Origin: Pseudomonas gingeri
GTDB taxonomy: Bacteria; Pseudomonadota; Gammaproteobacteria; Pseudomonadales; Pseudomonadaceae
DNA length: 64,000 nt
Direction of reading: 5' to 3'
Assembly: GCF_013385425.1 (NCBI RefSeq)
Contig: NZ_JACAQA010000007.1
Coordinates: 248,001 to 312,000, forward strand
Part shown: positions 1-13,261 of the stretch, piece after piece
Numbering within the stretch: the stretch's first letter is position 1
How the letters are laid out: each line of letters starts with the position of its first letter
The notes under the pieces: generated by a model
The model's database searches: none
What the model was told of the DNA's origin: nothing
The model's input: the letters and a program-made list of their open reading frames with translations, nothing else
Made by a program: the position numbers and the translations under genes

Positions 1-1119
1 ATGGTCGTAGCCGTAGCCCACCAGAGGCGAAAGCAGCATCGCGGTCAATTGCTGGGCGAACTGGAAGCCCACCAGATAGATCGAGGCGGACAGGCGCGAA
101 TCGAAGTTGAGCGATATGTACTTGAATACCGAAACCAGGAGGATGGGCACTTCCAACGCATGCAACATCTTGCAGGCGGCGACGGTCCAAGCCTGCATGG
201 CCAGCCCGGAGCCCAGAATCCGGACGAACATGATGCTGCCCGCCAGAATCAGTCCGTACTTGGCGCCTGTACGGCTGACCACCCATGGCGCGAACAACAT
301 CAATACGGCCTCAAGCAGCACCTGCGATGAATTCAGGTAGCCATAAGCACGGGTGCCCTCCTCCGGGGTCGGGAAGAAAGAGGAGAAATACACCGGAAAC
401 TGTTGTTCGTAGATCATGTAGATCCCGCACACACCGGTCAGGTACAAGCTGAATGCCCAAAAACGCGGTAGCCTCAGCAACTTCCAGAGATCGTGCACGC
501 GCACGGGCATCGCTGCCCCCTTTCCGGCTACGCCGGGTTGACTGAAGCGGCTCAAATCCAGCCTGGAGAGGATCAACAAGAACGCAACGCCGGCAGCGCT
601 GCTCAGGTAAAACGCGATATCCGGGTCAATGTTGAAGACCACGCCAACCACACCCGTCGCGCTGGCCCAGCCCAGCGAACCCCACATTCTGGTGGTCCCG
701 AACTCAAGGCCCGCGTGACGCGACAATCGCTCCGTGTAGGACTCGATCACGCCCACGCCCGCGAGCATGGCCAAGGCCAGAAAAGCCGCTCCGACCAAAG
801 CCCCCAACACCACGTTCTGAGCCAGCAGGTGGGCATATACGTAAATCGCAAACGGGGCCGCCGCGCAGAGCAGGATGCCAATCCACACCAGCAGTTTTTT
901 CGACAGGCCAAGCCGATCCTGCAGCGCGCCATAGAACGGCTGAATCAGCAGCGCCGCAATGGCGTTGGCCGCGAAAACAAAGCCGATTTCCGTGCCATTC
1001 AGGCCGATGACTCGATGCAGCCAGATCGAGAACAGCGAGTAGCTGGATGACCACGAGAAGAAGAAGAAATACAGCAAACCACTGATGAGCCAGTACTCAC
1101 GTTTCATTGAGATCGACAT
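1..1119 (-). CDS. LacY/CscB-type sugar:H+ symporter (partial, C-terminus beyond window)
   Basis: Partial gene: 373 codons are visible and the C-terminal end runs off the window's first base. The start ATG at 1119 has an AGGA ribosome site 7 bases upstream. The protein opens MSISMKREYW, then many hydrophobic spans. It follows the oligosaccharide:H+ symporter family of E. coli CscB and LacY closely: a YxxFFFFSWS-like first helix, a TGTEIGF-type loop (here NGTEIGF), YGALQDRLGL in the cytoplasmic loop after helix 2, ESYTERLSR, WGSLGWA, and YGYLNSSQVLLEA before helix 8. About 40 residues would be missing relative to CscB. Inner-membrane proton-driven uptake of sucrose or a related oligosaccharide is inferred from this family and from the divergent sucrose-type porin. 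A LacI-type operator sits 27 bases upstream. Confidence 0.85.
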   Translation of the reverse strand, partial: MSISMKREYWLISGLLYFFFFSWSSSYSLFSIWLHRVIGLNGTEIGFVFAANAIAALLIQPFYGALQDRLGLSKKLLVWIGILLCAAAPFAIYVYAHLLAQNVVLGALVGAAFLALAMLAGVGVIESYTERLSRHAGLEFGTTRMWGSLGWASATGVVGVVFNIDPDIAFYLSSAAGVAFLLILSRLDLSRFSQPGVAGKGAAMPVRVHDLWKLLRLPRFWAFSLYLTGVCGIYMIYEQQFPVYFSSFFPTPEEGTRAYGYLNSSQVLLEAVLMLFAPWVVSRTGAKYGLILAGSIMFVRILGSGLAMQAWTVAACKMLHALEVPILLVSVFKYISLNFDSRLSASIYLVGFQFAQQLTAMLLSPLVGYGYDH

Positions 1120-1145
1120 GGAACAGTCCTCTTGTTTTTATTTTA

Positions 1146-1157
1146 GTTAACGTTAAC
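1146..1157. promoter_or_regulatory. LacI-family operator candidate
   Basis: GTTAACGTTAAC is a perfect 12-base palindrome with the central CG typical of LacI/GalR-family operators. It lies 27 bases ahead of the permease start and about 210 bases ahead of the porin start, so one repressor could control both divergent genes. No LacI-family gene is in the window; it may lie beyond the left edge. Confidence 0.6.
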
Positions 1158-1246
1158 ATCGCAACACATTACGCGTCCTGGACGGGCTCGTTGTCAAGTG
1201 GGTTGAGTGCAACTGCCGGTGATATCGCGATACGCAAACTGGGTAA

Positions 1247-2959
<1,713 letters not shown>

Positions 2960-3171
2960 CGGACGAGCTTCGGCTACATGATGGCGCCTGAACTGATCGA
3001 ACTGTTGCAGGCCAGGGTGAGCCGCTTTCTACCCGTCTGATGGTCAGCTGGCTGAACCAGCTGCTACGATCTGCGACAGACGGCCCAGCCACCGGAGAAT
3101 GAAAAGTCTATCGGCCGGGAGCTTGATGACAGCGTGTCGGCTGGATGCAGCCTGTTCTCTGATCGATTTTA

Positions 3172-3705
3172 TTGGCCGTACGTAAACGCCGGGGTCCCCA
3201 CACGCAGGATCCGCAACGCTTTGCCGAGGACTGCACGGCTCATCCTGTACTTGCCGGCTGCAAGGTTTATCAAGATATTCAGGCCGGGGCCACCGCCGAA
3301 TCCCGGCAGCGCTTGTCGAGTAATTTAAGCGACCCGCGCGTGGCCGCCATCGTTTCATTGGACCTCGGCCTGTCCCGAGGCTTCACCGATAAAAGCCTTG
3401 CAGACCTGCACCGACCAGTACTGGTGATTGCCGCTGGTTGGCCCTCGGAAGAACTGCCGGCAAGGTTGGAGTCAGCGGACTTGGCCAGGCGCCTGCCTCA
3501 AGCGTCAGTGCGCTACCTGGAAATCAGCGACGCCACCCACTTCAGCTTCATGGCCCCCTGCAAACCGGACGCTGTGCAACTGATTGAGCAAAACGACCCC
3601 GGTGACGGGATCATCTGCCGGGATGGTGATGGGGGCCGCCCGCGGGCGCTGATCCAGCAGCAAGTGCTTGGTGTGATCAGCGAGTTCCTGGCGCAATCGC
3701 TCTAG
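3172..3705 (+). pseudogene. C-terminal fragment of an alpha/beta hydrolase (decayed)
   Basis: The open frame (177 codons, only a TTG start) resembles the C-terminal half of a dienelactone-hydrolase-like alpha/beta hydrolase. LADLHRPVLVIAAG matches the strand before the acid residue, and SDATHFSF carries the catalytic-His region. The nucleophile elbow (GxSxG) and the N-terminal half are absent. The preceding stretch also looks degraded: bases about 2972-3040 read FGYMMAPELIELLQ and onward to a stop, like the end of another protein, with no start. I read 2960-3705 as remnants of one or two lost genes after the porin. It could instead be a short expressed protein, but no ribosome site supports that. 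Confidence 0.5.
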
Positions 3706-3808
3706 GTGTCTGGTCCCAGGGTGAGAGGGTGCGGATTGAGTGACTTGGGCTGGTTATGCGACTCGTATTCTCTATGATGAGTCACCCGCCATAGCGAGAG
3801 TGTTAGTT

Positions 3809-4282
3809 ATGCCAGTTTCTTCAAATCGAAAATCCCCTGTCATTTTATGCCCTGCGTCCAGCAGCGACCTGGAAGATCTGGTAGCTATCCGGATTGAAGC
3901 CATGCGCGAAAGCCTTGAGCGGGTTGGACGATTTGATCCTGAGCGTGCGCGAGAACGGTTTCTCGATGGTTTCGACGCGAACAGTACACGCCGTGTGGAG
4001 GTGTGTGGTGATCTGGTCGGTTTTGTAGTCATCAAAGACCATCAGCGCGAGCTTCTGCTTGACCACTTGTACGTGATACCTGGCGCTCAAGGGACGGGAA
4101 TAGGCTCTGAAGTGCTCACCCAAATTTTCAGAGAAGCTGATGAGAACGGGCGTTCAATTAAGGTGGGGGCCCTCAAAGAAAGCGCCTCAAATCGCTTTTA
4201 CATTCGTCATGGCTTTGAGTTCGTCGAAAGTGGTGAGTTTGATAATTATTATGTCCGCGCCAGCAGGCATGCTGTCAGCTAG
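3809..4282 (+). CDS. GNAT-family N-acetyltransferase
   Basis: The start at 3809 (MPVSSNRKSP) has a purine-rich GAGAG site upstream and gives 157 residues, the usual size for a single GNAT domain; a GTG at 3740 would add 23 residues without family support. The acetyl-CoA pyrophosphate loop is visible as PGAQGTGIGSEVL (QxxGxG pattern, about residue 95), preceded by the LLLDHLYV strand. The C-terminal motif SASNRFYIRHGFEFV is the usual beta-bulge and FYxxxGF region. The acceptor cannot be told from sequence. It stands alone between a decayed gene and a convergent cytochrome gene, so context gives no clue. Confidence 0.8.
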   Translation: MPVSSNRKSPVILCPASSSDLEDLVAIRIEAMRESLERVGRFDPERARERFLDGFDANSTRRVEVCGDLVGFVVIKDHQRELLLDHLYVIPGAQGTGIGSEVLTQIFREADENGRSIKVGALKESASNRFYIRHGFEFVESGEFDNYYVRASRHAVS

Positions 4283-4355
4283 AGCGGCTAGACGGATCTC
4301 GGTAAGCCAATGGCAAACACACCTAAGTGAGCGATCCGTCTTCAACCTCTAAAAA

Positions 4356-4739
4356 TCATCGACTTTTTGAAATTACACCCTTCATATATTGATTTAAATC
4401 GCGAAAATCCTGAACCTTCCAAGCGAATGGCGATAGTTTTACACCATTCTCTCGCAACGTTTTTGGAATCAAGTCTCCATTTGGACGAAGTATTATCGAT
4501 GACACAATAACGCCCGGATAATCATTTAGTCGTTTTTTGAAAACGGATGTTGTGAGGTCAGGTGCAGGAGGATTGCTTTTATTAGCCAATGGTCCTGTTC
4601 CCTTGAGATCTGCTCCGTGGCACATGGCACATCTCTGTGAATAGAGATTTTTTCCATTGGCGTTATCCGCAAAAGACAGTGATGCTTGAATGAGCGATAA
4701 AATGCCCAGCGACGCGATGAATAATATTTTCACTTTCAT
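4356..4739 (-). CDS. Small secreted c-type cytochrome, AT-rich
   Basis: 127 residues with a signal peptide (MKVKILFIASLG... to SFA, about residues 1-24) and one heme site, CAMCH at residues 37-41. It is a class I monoheme cytochrome of the periplasm; a distal methionine is likely in NQYMKG near the C-terminus. The electron-transfer partner is not in view. The gene is markedly richer in A and T than its neighbours and uses codons such as AAA, ATA and AGA freely, which suggests acquisition from elsewhere. It is convergent with the acetyltransferase and only about 30 bases from the end of the diguanylate cyclase on the same strand, but the mismatch in composition argues against an old operon. 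Confidence 0.85.
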   Translation of the reverse strand: MKVKILFIASLGILSLIQASLSFADNANGKNLYSQRCAMCHGADLKGTGPLANKSNPPAPDLTTSVFKKRLNDYPGVIVSSIILRPNGDLIPKTLRENGVKLSPFAWKVQDFRDLNQYMKGVISKSR

Positions 4740-4769
4740 TTTCCATATAGCCCTGTTGTATCAATCAGA

Positions 4770-6275
4770 TCACAACCCGCCACTCACAAACTGGTTACGT
4801 CCGAACGCCTTGGCGTTATAGAGAGCCTGATCTGCCACCTCAATCAACCCTTGCAAATGGTCCAGTTGAGACCCCGTGGCTGTGGCAATCCCAATGCTCA
4901 CACTCAGCCGTCCGAATGGGCTGGTGTTGTGCGCAATGTTTTCTTGCTTCAAACGGTCGAGGATAAGTTGCGCCACCACCGCGGCACCGTCACTGTCGGT
5001 GTCAGGCATGATGATGCCCATCTCCTCTCCGCCATAACGTGCCACCAGATCTGACGGTCGCCTTACGCACGCCTCGAAGATTCTGCCAACCGTCTGCAGG
5101 CATGCGTCTCCTGCCACATGCCCGAACGAGTCGTTAAAGCGCTTGAAGTAGTCGATATCGATCATCATCAATGCCAGCGTCGTACCCTCACGCTGTGCTC
5201 GCCGAGCCTCCATGGCGAGGCTCTCATCAAAGCAGCGCCGATTTGCCAAACCGGTCAGGGCATCCTTCATCGCGAGCAACTCAAGCTGCCGATTCGATGA
5301 GAGCAACTGTTGCTGAGCTCCACGCAACTGATCTTCCGCCTGGGTTCGCCGACGGATATCCAGGATCAAGAACCAGCCGATAACACCGGTGAGCCCCAAC
5401 AACCCCGTCACCACCACCGCCGACAGCAGTGCCTCCGTTCGCCACGCGGCGAGGGCTTCGCGCTTGCCTAGTGCCACAGTCGTTATCAGCGGCAGCCGGT
5501 CACTCTTTCGGAAAGCGTAGAGCCGCTCCACGCCGTCCAGACTGGAGGTAAACGACGCAGTGCCGACTGATCGATCGACAAGATACTTTGCATAGATGGG
5601 CGACTTGGAAAAGTTGCGTCCCATGTCCTGCTCACGGAAAGGATAGCGAACCAGCAACGTACCGTCGGTATAGGACAAGCCGATAGCGCCCTCCTGCCCT
5701 AGGTCGATCGTTCCAAACAACCGCAGGAAGTTTTCGATCCCCAAGGTGACCGCCACTACCCCGGCAAAGGCACCGTGAGGATTATTGAAACGGCGGCTGA
5801 CGGTGATCACCCATTCCTGATTAGATCGGCTCTGGATTGGCGGACCGATAAAGATCTCACGGGATGGATCGTCACGGTGATGAATGAAATAGGCACGATC
5901 AGTACTGTTCGCCCCGACTGGAATCGGCCGGTTGGAGGACATCAACCAGCGCCCCTGATTATCGTAGATCGCAATACTACTGAGCTGTGGCATCAGCGGC
6001 TCCTGGCGGCTGACCAATGCACTCAGCCGTTGAATCTGCGCAGGCCCGCTACCTTCGGTTTCCAGCCGTTCGACCAGCCCGAGCAAAAGCAGCGAGCTTT
6101 GGCGGACGATGCCTTCGGAATAAGTAGCAAGCGCCTGGGTAAGGTTCAAGCCATGGACGTTCACTTCTTCCAGCGCTCGATCTCGAGAGGCCAACACCTT
6201 CCAGACCGTCAGTGATGCCAGGGAGCAACCGATAACCAACAGCAAAAGCACAACCAGATGGGTATCACGCTTCAC
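4770..6275 (-). CDS. Membrane diguanylate cyclase with periplasmic Cache sensor and GGDEF domain
   Basis: 501 residues from a GTG start (GTGAAGCGTGAT) with an AAGG site upstream. The order is: transmembrane helix (about 8-28), extracytoplasmic double-Cache-like sensor (about 33-275), second helix (about 283-307), short coiled linker, GGDEF domain (about 335-500). The sensor keeps the DRAYF segment typical of dCache ligand domains. In the cyclase domain, MIDIDYFKRFNDSFGHVAGD is the metal and guanine-binding region. The signature is GGEEM rather than GGEEF, and the inhibitory I-site RPSD lies five residues before it, so feedback inhibition by c-di-GMP is expected. It should make c-di-GMP from GTP in response to a periplasmic small molecule. 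The Phe to Met change in the signature is unusual, but the metal-binding acidic pair is intact. Confidence 0.9.
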   Translation of the reverse strand: MKRDTHLVVLLLLVIGCSLASLTVWKVLASRDRALEEVNVHGLNLTQALATYSEGIVRQSSLLLLGLVERLETEGSGPAQIQRLSALVSRQEPLMPQLSSIAIYDNQGRWLMSSNRPIPVGANSTDRAYFIHHRDDPSREIFIGPPIQSRSNQEWVITVSRRFNNPHGAFAGVVAVTLGIENFLRLFGTIDLGQEGAIGLSYTDGTLLVRYPFREQDMGRNFSKSPIYAKYLVDRSVGTASFTSSLDGVERLYAFRKSDRLPLITTVALGKREALAAWRTEALLSAVVVTGLLGLTGVIGWFLILDIRRRTQAEDQLRGAQQQLLSSNRQLELLAMKDALTGLANRRCFDESLAMEARRAQREGTTLALMMIDIDYFKRFNDSFGHVAGDACLQTVGRIFEACVRRPSDLVARYGGEEMGIIMPDTDSDGAAVVAQLILDRLKQENIAHNTSPFGRLSVSIGIATATGSQLDHLQGLIEVADQALYNAKAFGRNQFVSGGL

Positions 6276-6652
6276 ATTACAACCTTATGGAAAGTCCGGT
6301 TTTCCGTTTCAGCGACTATTGGACCAAGGCAATAGCGGCAGCCATTCGTCCTTTTCTTGAACAAGGATACAAGTAGTCGTGGATCGCTGCAGCAACAGAG
6401 TGATGAGGGAGGAAGATGCAGACTGCCGAGCTGATCAGCAGGAAAAGCAAACCGATCAGTTGCATCCCCCTGGCGAGCGCATCCTCGCTTCAAGGTGAGT
6501 CTTCCCACTCGAAAAGCATTCAAGAACTTAAAGAGGTCGCCGACACAGGAAGTTGCTACTTGCGCCTCGAAAAAGGCGAATCCAATGAACGGCTTCCCAT
6601 GGACGCCTTCTCATGGAATCGATGACCCTCCTTACAAAGAGATGAACACCAT
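6276..6652. other. Intergenic region between two divergent signalling genes
   Basis: 377 bases without a convincing gene. It must carry promoters for the diguanylate cyclase (leftward) and the hybrid kinase (rightward). The open frames inside lack ribosome sites and protein-like composition. I could not pick out a confident operator or terminator. Confidence 0.4.
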
Positions 6653-9619
<2,967 letters not shown>

Positions 9620-9626
9620 GCCGGCT

Positions 9627-10628
9627 ATGAAGCGAATGACAGACCAACGCCCGACCTTGCTGCTGGTCGATGATGAGGCAATCAATCTTCAGGTCCTGCG
9701 CCACACGCTGCAGGATGACTACCGACTACTCTTCGCCAAAGACGGGTACAAGGCCCTGGAACTTGTGCGCACTGATCGCCCGGACCTGATTTTACTCGAC
9801 ATCATGATGCCAGGCCTTTCAGGCTACGACGTCTGCACAGCGCTCAAGCAAGATCCCTGCACGAGCGCCATCCCCGTGATCTTCGTCACCGCGCTGAGCG
9901 AGGTCGACAACGAGACACGCGGCCTGGAACTGGGCGCGGTCGATTACATAGGCAAGCCCTACCATCCCGGTATCGTCAAAGCCCGCGTGCGCACCCACTT
10001 GTCGCTCGTGCAGGCACAGGAGCTGCGCGATACACGCTTGCAGATCATCCAGCGCCTGGGCACGGCGGCCGAGTTCAAGGACAACGAGACCGGCCTGCAC
10101 GTCATACGCATGAGCCACTTTGCGCAGACGCTGGCCCTGGCCGCGGGCTATAGCCGCTACGCAGCGGATGATTTACTGCATGCCGCGCCGATGCACGACG
10201 TCGGCAAGATCGGTATCCCCGACGCCATCCTGCAAAAGCCTGGCAAGCTCACGGACGATGAATGGCAGATCATGCGCCAGCACACCGTGATCGGCGCCAA
10301 AATTATCGGTGACCACCCTTCAGGGCTGCTGCATACGGCGCAAATCATCGCGCTGAGCCATCACGAAAAATGGGACGGCAGCGGCTACCCCAATGGACTC
10401 GCCGGTGAAGACATCCCCCATGTCGCCCGTGTGGTCGCCATAGCCGATGTGTTCGATGCCCTCACGAGTGAGCGGCCCTATAAACGCGCCTGGTCTGTCG
10501 AGGACGCCGTAGGACTGATACGCCAGCAATGCAACCAGCATTTCGACCCTGAATTGGTAGGGATATTTCTGGACTGCCTGCCTGAAATCCTCAAGATACG
10601 CGAACGCTGGGCCGATGCTGAATCCTGA
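9627..10628 (+). CDS. Response regulator with HD-GYP c-di-GMP phosphodiesterase domain
   Basis: Receiver domain (residues about 1-125, phosphoacceptor Asp near 57 in LILLDIMMPG, acidic pair in VDDE) followed by an HD-GYP domain. MHDVGKIGIPD gives the HD metal ligands, and HHEKWDGSGYPNGL gives the second metal His pair and the GYP motif. It should hydrolyse c-di-GMP when phosphorylated. Start: the ATG at 9627 lies 7 bases beyond the kinase stop; an in-frame ATG at 9597 would overlap the kinase, and an ATG at 9636 is also possible. The pairing with the upstream kinase, and the diguanylate cyclase on the other side, make this a local c-di-GMP control locus with one enzyme for synthesis and one for breakdown. 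Confidence 0.92.
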   Translation: MKRMTDQRPTLLLVDDEAINLQVLRHTLQDDYRLLFAKDGYKALELVRTDRPDLILLDIMMPGLSGYDVCTALKQDPCTSAIPVIFVTALSEVDNETRGLELGAVDYIGKPYHPGIVKARVRTHLSLVQAQELRDTRLQIIQRLGTAAEFKDNETGLHVIRMSHFAQTLALAAGYSRYAADDLLHAAPMHDVGKIGIPDAILQKPGKLTDDEWQIMRQHTVIGAKIIGDHPSGLLHTAQIIALSHHEKWDGSGYPNGLAGEDIPHVARVVAIADVFDALTSERPYKRAWSVEDAVGLIRQQCNQHFDPELVGIFLDCLPEILKIRERWADAES

Positions 10629-10723
10629 GCGCTTGCGCCTGGCTTCCCGCTCAGTTGAATCCGAGTGTCACGAAGGGCTGCCTGGTCCATAACGTCATGA
10701 GCAAGGATGATAGGGAAATATTA

Positions 10724-11644
10724 ATGAGCACCTCATCACGAGTATCCCTCACCCCACAAGGGGCGGAGTTTTCACGGATCATCTTTGGCATGTGGCGTTT
10801 GAGCGAGTGGTCGCTGTCCGTCCATGAGCGCCGGCAACTGATTGAAGCCGCGCTCGAACTCGGAGTGACAAGCTTCGATCACGCGGACATCTACGGCAAC
10901 TATCAGTCTGAAGCCTTGTTTGGCGAAGTGCTCGCCGCCGCCCCGCATTTGCGCGAACAGATGCAACTGGTCAGCAAGTGCGGAATCAAGTTGCTCTCGT
11001 CTCGGCGGCCGGAGCATCGACTCAAGACCTATGACACCGGTTTCGAGCACATTGTCGCCTCGGCCGAGCACTCACTGCGCGCCCTGCATACCGAGTACCT
11101 GGATGTGCTGCTGATCCACCGTCCCGATCCGTTGATGGATGCGGATGAGGTTGCACGGGCCTTCAACGCGTTGCATCAGGAAGGAAAAGTACGGGATTTC
11201 GGTGTCTCGAACTTTACCCCCTCCCAGTTCGCCCTGCTCCAGGACAGAATGGTCGCCAACGGTCTGTCACTGGTGACCAACCAGGTCGAATGTTCGCTGC
11301 TGCAACTGGCCCCTCTCTATGATGGGACCTTCGACCAGGCTCAACAGCTCAGGTGCGCGCCCATGCTCTGGTCGCCGCTCGGTGGCGGGCGTATTTTTAC
11401 CGATTCGGACCCCGTGGCCAGCCGAGTCAGGGAGACCCTGACACACCTGGGAGAGCAACTGGGTGCGCCTGCTACAACGGTCCTGATGGCTTGGCTGCTT
11501 GCACTGCCCAGCCGGCCACTGCTCATCTCGGGCTCGAGACGCATCGAGGTGCTACGTGAGTCGGTAGATGCCTGCCAGCTAACGCTGACGAAAGATCACT
11601 GGTTCGAGCTTCTGAGCTCGGCACAGGGCCATGAGGTGCCGTAG
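10724..11644 (+). CDS. YdhF-like aldo/keto reductase
   Basis: 306 residues, very similar in layout to E. coli YdhF. The catalytic tetrad is visible: Asp and Tyr in DHADIYGNYQ, Lys in VSKCGIK and His in LLIHRPDPLMDADEVA. GVSNFTPSQFALLQ and SPLGGGRIF are further family hallmarks. It is a cytosolic NADPH-dependent oxidoreductase whose substrate is unknown. The start at 10724 follows an AGGGA site by 8 bases; an ATG at 10697 is a less likely alternative. It stands between the c-di-GMP genes and the quinate cluster without clear membership in either. Confidence 0.88.
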   Translation: MSTSSRVSLTPQGAEFSRIIFGMWRLSEWSLSVHERRQLIEAALELGVTSFDHADIYGNYQSEALFGEVLAAAPHLREQMQLVSKCGIKLLSSRRPEHRLKTYDTGFEHIVASAEHSLRALHTEYLDVLLIHRPDPLMDADEVARAFNALHQEGKVRDFGVSNFTPSQFALLQDRMVANGLSLVTNQVECSLLQLAPLYDGTFDQAQQLRCAPMLWSPLGGGRIFTDSDPVASRVRETLTHLGEQLGAPATTVLMAWLLALPSRPLLISGSRRIEVLRESVDACQLTLTKDHWFELLSSAQGHEVP

Positions 11645-11800
11645 ATGGGCGATAACCGCACAGGTTTTCTCTGACTCAAACGGCTCTCCCAAACCCGGCA
11701 CCAGAGCCGAACCTCCCTGCCCATCACGCTTTGCGGCCGACGTGTGCCCTCTCGTCGGCTTTTCGGCCTTCGCTCAGGCTCAACATCGATGCGCCACCCC

Positions 11801-11823
11801 GTTGACGAAATTAACCATTTGGT
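11801..11823 (+). promoter_or_regulatory. aroQ-quiB promoter region with candidate TetR operator
   Basis: TTGACG at 11801-11806 is a good -35 element, although the -10 element (TACATT or CATTTT around 11823) is poor. ATTAACCATTTGGT at 11810-11823 matches the palindrome ACTAACCAGTTAGT at 16050-16063 in 11 of 14 positions, and lies between the promoter elements, where a repressor would act. It is about 67 bases ahead of the aroQ start. Confidence 0.45.
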
Positions 11824-11889
11824 ACATTTTCACGACGCCTGCTTGGCTGCCTCTGCCGATGCGTGAAAAAAACAATGGAGGTCATTGCA

Positions 11890-12330
11890 ATGACTCATGT
11901 AATCCTGGTGCTCAATGGCCCGAACCTGAACATGCTGGGCACTCGTGAGCCGGCCACTTACGGCTACGAAACACTGGCTGATGTCGCCGATCTGTGTGAA
12001 CGCACGGCCGCCTCTCACGGTCTGCAAATCGAATTTCGCCAAACCAATCATGAAGGTGAACTCATCGACTGGATTCATCAGTCCCGAGGTCGCTGTGGAG
12101 GCATCGTGATCAACCCGGCAGCCTGGACCCATACCTCCGTGGCGATCCGCGACGCCTTGATCGCCGCAGAGTTACCGGTGATCGAAGTGCACCTGTCCAA
12201 CGTGCACAAACGTGAAGAGTTCCGCCATCACTCATTTGTCTCGGCCATTGCTGTCGGCGTGATTTGCGGAATGGGAACCCACGGCTACCGTCTCGCCCTT
12301 GAACATTTCGCCCACCTATTGAAAGTCTGA
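11890..12330 (+). CDS. aroQ: Type II 3-dehydroquinate dehydratase
   Basis: Converts 3-dehydroquinate to 3-dehydroshikimate; the type II enzyme is a cytosolic dodecamer. 146 residues from the ATG at 11890, which has a GGAGG site 8 bases upstream; an upstream ATG at 11863 is too far from it. Motifs: [18 protein letters not shown] with the lid-loop Arg and Tyr, [16 protein letters not shown], and [18 protein letters not shown] with the catalytic His. The stop is 5 bases before the quinate/shikimate dehydrogenase, so the two are one operon. This placement beside quiC and a transporter argues for a catabolic role in quinate use, and a second housekeeping aroQ probably exists elsewhere. Confidence 0.95.
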   Translation: MTHVILVLNGPNLNMLGTREPATYGYETLADVADLCERTAASHGLQIEFRQTNHEGELIDWIHQSRGRCGGIVINPAAWTHTSVAIRDALIAAELPVIEVHLSNVHKREEFRHHSFVSAIAVGVICGMGTHGYRLALEHFAHLLKV

Positions 12331-12335
12331 TCGCC

Positions 12336-13193
12336 ATGAACCTGAACAAGAAATCCGTACTGGCCGGCCTGATTGGTGCTGGTATCCAAGCCTCGCGTAC
12401 ACCGGCCATGCACGAACAGGAAGGTGATGCCCAGGGCATTCGCTATGTGTATCGGCTGATCGATCTGGATGCCTTGAAACTCGACGTCAACGGGCTGCCC
12501 GAACTGCTCAAGAGCGCTGAACGGATGGGTTACACCGGGCTCAATATCACCTATCCCTGCAAGCAGGCCATCCTCCCCTTGCTCGATGAGCTTTCTGACG
12601 AGGCTCGCGGTATTGGCGCGGTCAACACGGTGGTGTTCAGGGAGGGCAAGCGCATCGGCCACAACACCGATTGCCTTGGGTTTGCCGAAGGGTTTCGCCG
12701 TGGTCTTGCCCAGGCCGCGCGTCACCGCGTGATACAGATGGGGGCCGGCGGCGCCGGTGCGGCGGTGGCACATGCGTTGCTGTCCGAAGGGGTCGGGCAA
12801 CTGGCGATATTTGAAGTTGATCCGAGTCGCGCCCAGGCTCTGGTTGATAACCTGAACGCACACTTCGGAGCTGGACGGGCAATTGTCGGGCGGGATCTAG
12901 CAGCAGCCCTTGCGGCGGCCGATGGCGTGGTCAATACCACCCCGGTGGGCATGGCAAAACTGCCTGGCACGCCACTGCCGGTGACACTTCTGCACGCCGG
13001 GTTATGGGTGGCCGAGATCGTCTACTTCCCACTCGAAACCGAGCTGCTCAAACAGGCTCGCGCCTTGGGTTGCCGCACGCTGGATGGCGGCAGCATGGCC
13101 GTGTTCCAGGCAGTCAAGGCCTTCGAGCTGTTCACTGAGTGCCCGGCCGACGCCGAGCGCATGCAGGCGCACTTTAACAGCATGAACAGCTGA
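12336..13193 (+). CDS. NAD-type quinate/shikimate dehydrogenase
   Basis: 285 residues of the AroE fold. It resembles the actinobacterial NAD-dependent quinate/shikimate dehydrogenase group: GLIGAGIQASRTPAMHE at the substrate site and NITYPCKQAILPL with catalytic Lys76, Asp112 in HNTDCLG, the GAGGAGAAV dinucleotide loop at 137-145, and Asp162 in FEVDPSRAQAL where biosynthetic NADP enzymes carry an Arg-containing motif. The Asp predicts NAD preference and so an oxidative, catabolic direction: quinate to 3-dehydroquinate and shikimate to 3-dehydroshikimate. It follows aroQ by 5 bases, with its own in-frame ATG just after the stop. Known for the family: this Asp sets NAD specificity in the Corynebacterium enzyme. 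The physiological substrate here is inferred. Confidence 0.9.
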   Translation: MNLNKKSVLAGLIGAGIQASRTPAMHEQEGDAQGIRYVYRLIDLDALKLDVNGLPELLKSAERMGYTGLNITYPCKQAILPLLDELSDEARGIGAVNTVVFREGKRIGHNTDCLGFAEGFRRGLAQAARHRVIQMGAGGAGAAVAHALLSEGVGQLAIFEVDPSRAQALVDNLNAHFGAGRAIVGRDLAAALAAADGVVNTTPVGMAKLPGTPLPVTLLHAGLWVAEIVYFPLETELLKQARALGCRTLDGGSMAVFQAVKAFELFTECPADAERMQAHFNSMNS

Positions 13194-13261
13194 GCCCGAA
13201 AAACCGAGGCGGTGCGTCTATCAATCGCGCCGCCGCGGGTCTTCGCGCGGGAGCGTGAATA

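Noticed and set aside
704..1054. 116-codon minus-strand frame in the first kilobase
   Set aside because: It is a shadow of the LacY/CscB-like permease in another frame; the permease frame has the family motifs, hydrophobic pattern and ribosome site.
3045..3063. CAGCTGG-CTGAA-CCAGCTG hairpin as terminator of the ScrY-like gene
   Set aside because: Good stem but no T-run, and it lies within decayed coding DNA; function unclear.
4285..4345. AGACGGATC...GATCCGTCT as a terminator between the acetyltransferase and cytochrome genes
   Set aside because: The loop is about 35 bases and there is no T-run; too weak to call.
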